Shown: piece by piece, positions 56,479 through 64,000 of the stretch | Layout: the number at the start of each line of letters is the position of its first letter | Numbering within the stretch: position 1 is the first letter of the stretch | Assembly (NCBI GenBank): GCA_015146655.1 | Contig: VKHL01000128.1 | Coordinates: forward strand, 20,299 to 84,298 | DNA length: 64,000 nucleotides | Origin: Ochromonas danica | Lineage: Eukaryota > Sar > Chrysophyceae > Chromulinales > Chromulinaceae | Direction of reading: 5' to 3' | Notes under the pieces: model-generated | Databases searched by the model: none | What the model was told of the DNA's origin: nothing | The model's input: only the letters and a program-made list of their open reading frames with translations | Position numbers and translations under genes: made by a program

Positions 56479-56892
56479 AATAGGTATAGTATTGTGCAGT
56501 GTTATGTCTATATTATGCTGTACACACTACTGTACTATAATGCCTGGTGAGATGAGATGTACGATATATCTATGCTATACTATGCTGTTCTAAGTATAGG
56601 AAGTGTGACGAAACCTCTTTATCAGTTAATTCTAACACCCATTGTGTGTATGGTATAAACAACAAAAATGACTTTACTAGAAATCATCACCATTAGTACT
56701 ATCATCATGATCACCATCATCTCCCTATAATTATTTGATTTTCTTTAAACACGTCAAATTTGGAAGCGAAAAGCAAAATGTGGTGCTCAGTGCTCACACA
56801 CCAACTTCCGAAAACCGAAAACGGCAACATGTCACATGTAAGGTTTCACCACCATATCTATCAAACATCAATAACTCGCAGCACCTCTCCAA
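56479..56892. other. Intergenic, no gene seen
   Basis: 414 bp between the kinesin stop and the first array gene. It contains tandem-like tatgctata/tactgt stretches near 56515-56590. No ORF is supported; the last 120 bp are the array gene's upstream region, partly shared with the other array members (tatcaaacatc... aaATG). Confidence 0.5.
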
Positions 56893-57928
56893 ATGACCTT
56901 GCTTGCAATTTTGATCTTTTTTGGTCTTATTTTGGCCATTGTCCAATCATCCTCTATGCTTAACAAGCGTTTCGAAATCTCATCTTCGACAGAGCATCGT
57001 TCTTCTCCCTTTCAACCTATGAATGCTGTTGGTCCTTTTCCAGATAATCCAACCTATATGTCAATTGAAGAATTCTCAGATACTAACTGTCAGAACAGAT
57101 TCATAGTTGAAAACATCGTCTTGAACGTATGCCTGGCTAATGAGAAGGGATCTATCAAGTACTCATGTGGTAAAGAAACACTTCCTTCTGTTATATGGCT
57201 TCATTACCTTTTGCTTTGTTGTTTAACTCTTTTGCTATTACTACTACAGAGAATGGTATTCCCTATCTTCAAAAATACGATGATCTGATTTGTGATACTT
57301 TGACATCAAAAACTAACAACAATGGCGTTTGTAGCACCAGTTTGGATGGAAAATCTTACAAGTGGAGCTGTGATGTTACTAGTGCCTACGACTATCCGGA
57401 AGGCAACTATTTTGTGTACACGTAAGGAAGAACCCACTGCTCTTCTCTCTCCAAGCTTTCTTTCACTTCTCATGTACTCTTTCTTCTGTCTATGTTAGAA
57501 TGCATCAATCCGACACTTGTGACGCGGAGATTCTTGAGACTACTGCCTTTGTGAATGGATATTGTTTTCGTAGTGGTGGAGCTTCATTCATGTATAAATG
57601 GCCTTATTTCTATTATTATTCGAATTCGGGTAAGTGTCAGGGATACGGTTATCCGACTGATCAATCTTTGGGTGGCTGTACGCCAAATGGAAACAATGAC
57701 GATGACTACGTGGACTACGGTGCTTATCATTCCTCTTCCAATGTAGTGGTGGATGGTGATGATGACAAAAGTGATGATTCTCTGAGTGGATGGAAGATTG
57801 CTGTGATTGTGTTGTGCTTAGTCGCTGGATTTGTTCTTATTGCTGGACTAGCATATTATTTCTTTGTCGTGAAGAAGTCAGTGCCCATGAGTTCTGTAGT
57901 CAAGGTCGATGATCCCGACTTATTATAA
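56893..57928 (+). CDS. Array gene A: cysteine-rich single-pass surface-type protein
   Basis: Unrecognised family with four tandem members here. Exons 56893-57169, 57250-57421 and 57499-57928 give 292 aa. A signal peptide (about 1-19) is followed by a conserved FQPMNAV-PFP segment. The ectodomain has regularly placed Cys residues (NCQN, NVCL, YSC, WSC, DTC, YC) and several Tyr/Trp-rich patches. An Asp-rich stretch leads to SLSGWKIAVIV and one transmembrane helix (about 248-270), then a short basic tail. This predicts a type I membrane protein exposed at the cell surface or in an endomembrane lumen. It pairs with gene D: same MTLLAIL start, and second introns that differ at one base. Function unknown. 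Confidence 0.78.
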
Positions 57929-58171
57929 GATCCATTAAAGTCAACTATTTTGTTCAAAGTATGTTGGTTGCTTTATCTAATAAATCCCATAGCAATATAT
58001 ATCTTCTTTCCGTTGATGCAGATTAATAATATAATTTCGTTATGTCAAGTTGTAGCTTACATGTAGTATGCCTTCATGACAGTAGTAAAGTAGTGATGAC
58101 TGATTAACAAGATAAGTAAAGTAATAAATAATAATAATAAAGTAATAATAAAGTTTAGTGTAATGCGATTG

Positions 58172-58207
<36 letters not shown>

Positions 58208-58667
58208 AAATTAGCATTGAACATCCGACCCCTTCTACCATCTCTTCAAACGCCCTTGTTTTCTGCTTAGCGCTTCCAGACAACAGAGGCATTATGTAGG
58301 GAAGATGGAAAGTCCTTCCCTTCATTCTATCTCTGTAGCATTCTATGTGTGCAATGGGCATCAAAAGTTAACGCCATACAAAGTGACAAAGCACCAACAA
58401 AAAAGTCGCTTTTTTGTTGTTGAATGTTGGTGGAAAAGGCATCGAATCTTCGTAGAAAAGAAACTGCATGGAAAACGGACTTTTGTGATGTTATCTTCAC
58501 AAAAACGCTCTCTGGAGATTCCAAATACAGAGAGAGGAATTTGAGAAATACAGCACAGCACAGAGTGGACTATAGCAGATCACAGAACAAATCCGAAATA
58601 TCAAAAGATATAGATTTATTGAATATCATCTATCAAACATCTGCAGCTTTCATCACTACTTGTATAA
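57929..58667. other. Array spacer A-B with CA microsatellite
   Basis: Holds the conserved 3' flank (tctaataaatcccatagca at 57977; tagcttacatgtagtatgcc near 58051) and a (CA)n run at 58173-58205. The 58290-58560 part has short ORFs with poly-Lys/Phe runs that look like chance. The last 60 bp are the shared upstream region of gene B. Confidence 0.55.
58173..58205 (+). repeat. (CA)n microsatellite, about 33 nt
   Basis: Lies after taatgcgattg in the 3' flank of array gene A, at the same relative place as a longer tract after gene B. Confidence 0.9.
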
Positions 58668-59703
58668 ATGAACTTATTTGCTGCCGTTATCTCTTTCGTT
58701 TGCACTGTCCTTGTATTAGCCACTGCCCAATCATCTTCTTTGTTTAACAAGCATTTCGATCTCTCATCTTACACAAAGCATCATTCTTCTTCTTCCTTTC
58801 AACCTATGAATGCTGTTGATCCTTTTCCAAATAATCCAACCTATGTGTCTATTGAAGGATTCTCAGATACTAATTGTCAGAATGCGTACAAGGTTGGAAA
58901 CATCGTGTTGAACGTATGCCTTGCTAATGAGAAGGGATCTATCAAGTACTCATGTGGTAAAGCACTTCTATATGGCTTCATTACCTTTTGCTTTGTTGTT
59001 TAACTCTTTTGCTATTACTTTACAGAGAATGGTATTCCTTACCTTCAAGAATACGATGATCTGGCTTGTACTACATTGACATCAAAAACGTCCAACAATG
59101 GTGCCTGTATTGCCACGCCGGATGGAATGTCTTACAAGTGGAGCTGTGACGCTACAAGTGCTTATGACTATCCGGAAGGCGATTATTATGTAATGACGTG
59201 AGGAACAATTTCATTGCCTTTCTCTTCACTTCTTATGTTTACATCTGCATTGTTCTTCTGTTTGTGTTAGGACATATCAATCCAACACTTGTAACGCAGA
59301 GATTATTGAGACTATTGCCATTTTGAATGGATTCTGTTTCCCTGGAGAAGACACAAATTCCTACATGTGTCAATGGCCTTACATTTATAGTTATCCGAAC
59401 TCACTGAATTGTGAGGGATTTAAAGATCGCTCAGATCCTGCATTTACTTGTCCGTTGATTGAGCCAACCGATGGTGATGACTACGTGGGCTATAATGCTT
59501 ATCTCTCCTATTCCAATGTAGTGGTGAATGATGATGACAATAGTGATGATTCTCTGAGTGGATGGAAGATTGCTGTGATTGTGGTGTGCTCGGTCATTGG
59601 GTTTGTTCTTATTGCTGGTGTAGCGTATTATTTTCTTGTCATGAAGAAGAAGTCTGAGCCCATGAGCTCTCAAGCCAAGGCTGATAATCTGGAGGTAATA
59701 TAA
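58668..59703 (+). CDS. Array gene B: cysteine-rich single-pass surface-type protein
   Basis: Second member of the array. Exons 58668-58956, 59026-59197 and 59271-59703 give 297 aa. The middle exon is 172 nt as in all four genes, with intron phases 1 and 2. Layout is the same: signal peptide starting MNLFAAVISF, the FQPMNAV-PFP block, Cys-rich ectodomain with Tyr/Trp patches, Asp-rich stalk, SGWKIAVIVV helix (about 252-277) and a Lys/Ser tail. It is closest to gene C in the leader and second intron. The donor of intron 2 is GTGAGG rather than GTAAGG. Function unknown; likely surface-exposed. Confidence 0.78.
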
Positions 59704-59965
59704 GACTATCTAAGTAATCTATGATGTATGTATCTAAGTATGCTGGTATATTGTTGTGGCATGCTTTATCTAGTGAATCCCATAGCAGTATATATCTTCC
59801 TTCCATTGATGCAGATTGGTAATACTAGTATAAGCATATTTATATTATAATTTGTAATGTTGTGTAGTAGCTTACCTGTAGTATGCCTTCATGACATTAG
59901 TAAAGTAATGATGACTCACTTGAGAGTGATTAACAAGATAAGTAAAGTAACTGTCTAATGCGATT

Positions 59966-59966
<1 letters not shown>

Positions 59967-60043
<77 letters not shown>
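59967..60043 (+). repeat. (AC)n microsatellite, 77 nt
   Basis: Uninterrupted dinucleotide run after taatgcgattg in the 3' flank of array gene B. Confidence 0.95.
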
Positions 60044-60044
<1 letters not shown>

Positions 60045-60061
60045 CCTTCCTTCTTCTCAAA

Positions 60062-60437
60062 TCATCCAATTTCCTCCTGCCGCCTCTGTCTGATATTATT
60101 GCTGTCCATATATTGGAAGAATGCGTCGATGCAATCGCTACTCTCGTCCTTTCTACTCTTTTCTGAGTCGTTTGAATAAACAATCATGTCAAGAGAAATT
60201 TTCTTTTCCATTGCAAGGGTCGTCCACATCATCGGTAGTATCTTTATCAGCACCTGCACCAATACTACCAGTTCCACCAGGATTAGCAGCCACTTCTTCT
60301 CTCGAGCTGTACATCTCTTCCTCATCAACTTTGAGTTTCTCTTTAGCTACAACCGCATCCTCTTCTTCAATCTCTTCACACACCCCAGTTCTCACATTGG
60401 TCAAAACCAGAAAATAGAAAAGTACGGAGGTGGACAC
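60062..60437 (-). pseudogene. Possible frameshifted gene fragment
   Basis: Two overlapping minus-strand frames, 60189-60437 and 60062-60328, read better as one broken protein than separately. The upstream half is acidic (CEEIEEEDAVVAKEKLK, DKDTTDDVDDP); the downstream half is polar with SNDSEKSRKDESSDCIDAF and QRRQEE. A single extra C in the gacgaccc run, at about 60228, would explain the switch. No start or splice sites are clear, and no family is recognised. It could also be chance in low-complexity DNA. Confidence 0.25.
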
Positions 60438-60779
60438 GAAAACAGCGGGGCACTGGAATATAATTCCAGTCTCTAGATATCAGTCCCTTCTACCATCTCT
60501 CCAAAAGCGCTTGCCTTCTACTTAGCGGTTCCAGAGAAGAGAGGCATTCCGAAGGGAAGATGGAAAGTCCTTCTCTGCATTTCGTCTCTGTATCTGTGTA
60601 TGTGCATCAACATCGCATCACTTTCAATTGCTGGTTTGTGTGAAGTTAACGCTTTACAAAGCAAATACAGCCTGCAAAAGCTCCGCTTTATTGTTCGAAA
60701 CTACGTGCACTGTAGAAGAAACTACTTGAGAAACGGCGCAAAGCCGCTCTCCCGAGATTAAGCACAGCACAGCGACAAT

Positions 60780-60826
60780 GTGGAGTGGGGAGCGGGGAGA
60801 AGGGAGAAGGGAGAAGGGAGAAGGGG
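60780..60826 (+). repeat. Purine-rich short tandem repeat (gggagaa)n
   Basis: Imperfect repeats of a gggagaag-type unit with a preceding gtggggagcgggg stretch, in the B-C spacer upstream of gene C. Confidence 0.7.
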
Positions 60827-60906
60827 TTCCAAGATCGAAAGATACAGATCTGTTGAATATCAGCTATCAAACATCTGCAGCTTTCACCACTACCATAATT
60901 GTCTAA

Positions 60907-61946
60907 ATGAACTTATTTGCAACATTTCTCTCTTTTGTTTGTGCTGTTCTTGTATTAGCCACTGCCCAATCATCTTCTTTGTTTAACAAGCATTTCGAAA
61001 TCTTATCTTCGAGAAAGAATCATTCTTCTTCTTCCTTTCAACCTATGAATGCTGTTGGCCCTTTCCCAGAAAATCCAGCCTATATGACTATTGAAGAATT
61101 CTCTGATTCAAATTGTCAGAATACATACTATCTTGAAAACGTCGTGTTGAACGTATGCCTTGCTAATGAGAAGGGATCTGTCAAGTATTCGTGTAGTAAG
61201 AAAACACTTCTTTCCATATTTCTCTATCAACTTTTGCTTTGTTGTTTAACTCTTTTGCTATTACTACTACAGAGAATGGTATTCCCTACCTTCGAAAATA
61301 CGATGATCTGACTTGTACTACATTGACATCAATAACTTCCAACTATGGCGTCTGTACCACCACTTCAGAAGGATTGTCTTACAAGTGGAGCTGCGGCGCT
61401 ACCAGTGCTTACGACTATCCGGAAGGCAATTATGTTGTGACCACGTAAGGAACAATTCATTGCTTTTCTCTTCACTTCTTATGTTTACATCTGTTTTGTT
61501 CTTCTGTTTGTGCTAGGACATATCGATCCAACTCTTGCAAGGCAAAGATTCTTGAGACAATGGCCTTTTTGAATGGATTCTGTTATTCTGGAGAAGGCAA
61601 ATATTCCTCCATGTTTAAATGGCCTTATTTGTGTTCTTATCCGAATTCGCCGAACTGTGAAGGATCTGTAAATCGCCTTAATCTCTCTGGCTCTGAATGT
61701 CCGGCAACGGATCCGAACTATAGTGATGACTACGTGGACTACGGTACTTATTACTCCTTTTCCAATGTAGTGGTGGGTGATGACAATAGTGATGATTCTC
61801 TGAGTGGATGGAAGATTGCTGTGATTGTGGTGTGCTCAGTCATTGGGTTTGTTCTTATTGCTGGTGTAGCGTATTATTTTCTTGTCATGAAGAAGAAGTC
61901 AGAGCCCATGAGTTCTCAAGCCAAGACCAATAATTCTGAGGTATAA
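60907..61946 (+). CDS. Array gene C: cysteine-rich single-pass surface-type protein
   Basis: Third member. Exons 60907-61195, 61273-61444 and 61517-61946 give 296 aa. Layout as in the other members, with leader MNLFATFLSF, the FQPMNAV-PFP block, Cys-rich ectodomain, Asp-rich stalk, SGWKIAVIVV helix and a tail ending NNSEV. It is closest to gene B. The first exon ends A|GTAAG instead of G|GTAAA, so the junction codon is Lys here and Glu in A, B and D. Ectodomain patches such as KYSSMFKWPYLCSYPNSPNC differ from the other members. Function unknown. Confidence 0.78.
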
Positions 61947-62767
61947 GATTGATCAAAGTCATCTGTTTTGTTCAAAGTATGCTAGTGTGGCATGCTTTAT
62001 CTAATAAATCCCATAGCAGTATGCATATTCCTTCCATTGATGCTGCTTGATAATATAAGCATTTTAATAATATAATTTGTAATGTTGTGTAGTAGCTTAC
62101 CTGTAGTATGCCTTCATGACATTTGTTAAGTAATGATGACTCACTTGAGAGTAATTAACAAGATAAGTAAAGTAACTGTCTAATGCGATTGACACATACG
62201 CGCACACGCTAATCTACGCCCATGTAAGTGGTGTCAAATATCAGACCCTTCTACCATCTCTCCAAATGAGCTTGCCTACTGTGCTGCTGCGGTTTGGATC
62301 AGGATTAGGATTATGTAGGGTTACTTCCTTCTTTTCTTCCCATGGAAACTGCCCTTCCATGGAAACTTCTCGTTCACCACACATCTTTATCAATCAACAC
62401 ACACAACGTTGAGGTTGATTGCTGACGACCACAAGTGCGTTTCAATAGAAAGGCTGTGGAAACTGCATTCCGTCCTTTAATCCGTTTCGGTAAAGTTACA
62501 AACCAGGGACCACCACAATAAACAAAACTAAAGTTGACTTTTGCGGTGGGGGATTAATCGAAAGTAGACTTTAAAATCAATAAATCAGACTTGAAGATCA
62601 GGTCTCGTCTCGGGTCTCGGCAGATCCAAGTCTCGATTGACCCAAAAGAAGCAGACCGATACCAATCCGCAGTTGCCACTTCCCAAAAAGGAACCCTTGC
62701 ACCACATCTAAAACATTGGATATCCCTGGAATCTATCAAATATCTGCAGCTTGCAACACCTTTCCAA
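61947..62767. other. Array spacer C-D, no gene seen
   Basis: Has the conserved 3' flank and, at 62190-62206, a short degraded counterpart of the CA tract (cacatacgcgcacacg). The remainder shows no gene; an ORF opening before gene D has no leader and runs into it. Confidence 0.55.
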
Positions 62768-63812
62768 ATGACCTTGCTTGCAATCTTGCTCTGTTTCGGT
62801 CCTGTTTTGGCTGCTGCTGCCCAATTATCTTCTTTGCTAAACAAGCACTTCGATCTCCCATCTTCGAGAGAGCATCATTCTTCTTCTTCCTTTCAACCTA
62901 TGAATGCTGTGGATCCTTTTCCCGATAACTGTACCTATGTATCGTTTGAGCAATTCTCGGATTACGATTGTCAGAACAGACTCGCAGTTTGGAGCATCGT
63001 GTTAAATGTTTGCTTGGCGGATGAGAAGGGATCTATCAAGTACTCATGTGGTAAAGAAACACTTCTTTCTAATTGAATTTATCAACTTTTAGGTTTCTCT
63101 TTAACCCATTTACTATTTCTACAACAGAGAATGGCATTCCTTCCCGTCAACAATACAATGACCTGACTTGTACTACATTGACATCAACAACTAACAACAG
63201 TAACCAATGTAGCATTGATTCGAGTGGAATTCCTACCAAGTGGAGCTGTGATATTACCGGTGCTTACGACTATCCGGAAGGCAACTATTTTGTGAACACG
63301 TAAGGAAGAACCCTCTGCTCTTCTCTCTCCAAGCTTTCTTTCACTTCTCATGTACTCTTTCTTCTGTCTATGTTAGAATGCATCAATCCGACACTTGTAA
63401 CGCGGAGATTCTTGAGACTACTGCTGTTGTGAGTGGGGTCTGTTTTCCAGAATATCCAAGTTCATTCATGGTTAAATGGCCTTATTACTATTATTATCCG
63501 AATTCGGATAATTGTGAGGGATCCAGCTATTTAACTGATCTATCTGCGAAAGGATGTATGACAGTTGAAAATACCGATTATGACGACTACGTGGGCTACG
63601 GTGCTTATCGTTCCTATTCCAATGTAGTGGTGGGTGGTGATGATGACAATAATGATGATTCTCTGAGTGGATGGAAGATTGCTGTGATTGTGGTGTGCTC
63701 AGTCATTGGGTTTGTTCTTATTGTTGGTGTAGGGTATTATTTCCTTGTCATGAAGAAGAAGTCAGAGCCCATGAGCTCTCAAGCCAAGGCTGATAATCTG
63801 GAGGTAATATAA
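62768..63812 (+). CDS. Array gene D: cysteine-rich single-pass surface-type protein
   Basis: Fourth member. Exons 62768-63050, 63128-63299 and 63377-63812 give 296 aa. The ATG at 62768 was chosen because it opens the signal peptide (MTLLAILLCFGPVLA), as in gene A; the frame upstream is open but has no leader. The ectodomain differs most in the Arg/Gln patch after NGIP and in the Tyr-rich WPYYYYYPN region. Stalk, SGWKIAVIVV helix and KKKSEPMSSQ tail match B and C. The second intron matches that of gene A except at one base. The array may continue beyond the window, as the 3' flank reaches its edge. Confidence 0.78.
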
Positions 63813-64000
63813 GGTCGATCAAAGTAATCTATTTTGTTCATCATAGTATGCTAGTATGTTGTGGCATGCTTTATCTAATAAATCCCATCGCATTATCCAT
63901 TGATGCTTAAAGTAGATTAATAATATAATTTGTAATGTTGTGTAGTAGCTTACCTGTAGTATGCCTTCATGACATTAGTAAAGTAATGATGACTCACTTG

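Larger units (their letters stand above)
59704..60906. other. Array spacer B-C with long CA tract and broken minus-strand frame
   Basis: The longest spacer of the array (1.2 kb). It has the conserved 3' flank, a 77-nt (AC)n tract at 59967-60043, a possible decayed minus-strand coding segment (60062-60437), and a segment near 60530-60620 resembling the A-B spacer. 60780-60830 is a run of gggagaagggagaagg repeats. Confidence 0.55.

Noticed and set aside
59958-60179. Thr-His repeat ORF
   Set aside because: It is a translation of the CA microsatellite.
1-64000. tRNA, rRNA, CRISPR arrays, prokaryotic operons or insertion sequences
   Set aside because: None recognised by eye; the intron-rich eukaryotic layout makes bacterial elements unlikely. 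A tRNA/ncRNA scan would be needed to exclude small RNA genes.

Overview
The window is nuclear DNA of a unicellular eukaryote, most likely a flagellated alga with a complex (red-derived secondary) plastid, plausibly a photosynthetic stramenopile. Three things point there. Genes are split by many short GT-AG introns, mostly 50-90 nt. There is a DRC4/GAS8 axonemal gene. Three genes start with a signal peptide; in two of them the peptide is followed at once by a phenylalanine-led transit sequence (nuclear ferredoxin 'EA|FRP', and a 359-aa unknown 'KS|FQHP'), the ASAFAP-type plastid targeting signature. Class-level placement is not possible by eye.

Layout. 1-6 kb: a five-exon APC-superfamily permease gene present twice in direct tandem, identical over at least 2.48 kb including introns, followed by diverged tails and short interstitial TTAGGG-type repeats. 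6-10.5 kb (minus strand): an unrecognised 575-aa protein and a SulP/SLC26 anion transporter. 10.5-12.1 kb: a GC-rich island with one intronless, internally duplicated ORF of unknown function. 13.2-26 kb: DRC4/GAS8, a small single-TM protein, a 3-ketoacyl-CoA reductase-type SDR, a class 3 lipase, a PH-domain protein fused to an NnrU/ICMT-like membrane domain, a membrane-anchored RNase T2, a second SDR and an LRR-type protein. 26.4-40.6 kb: one huge VPS13 lipid-transfer protein gene (4645 aa, one exon of 12.4 kb). 42-44.6 kb: a membrane hybrid histidine kinase. 45-48.2 kb: a plastid-related cluster (unknown plastid protein, plastid NnrU/ICMT-like protein, ferredoxin). 48.4-56.5 kb: GH20 hexosaminidase, RNase HII and a C-terminal-motor kinesin whose first intron holds three 200-bp tandem repeats. 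56.9-63.8 kb: four tandem paralogues of an unrecognised cysteine-rich, single-pass surface-type protein; the array may run past the window end.

How genes relate. There is no operon structure. Several pairs are divergent with short shared upstream regions (NnrU/ICMT-like and ferredoxin; RNase T2 and SDR; RNase HII and kinesin), so shared promoters are possible. The two NnrU/ICMT-like genes are paralogues with matching 3' intron positions, one carrying a PH domain and one a plastid-type leader. The most novel-looking content is the four-gene surface-protein array, whose introns are in places more alike than its exons, and the GC-rich island. All exon coordinates are hand-made from splice signals and reading frame; no transcript evidence was available.
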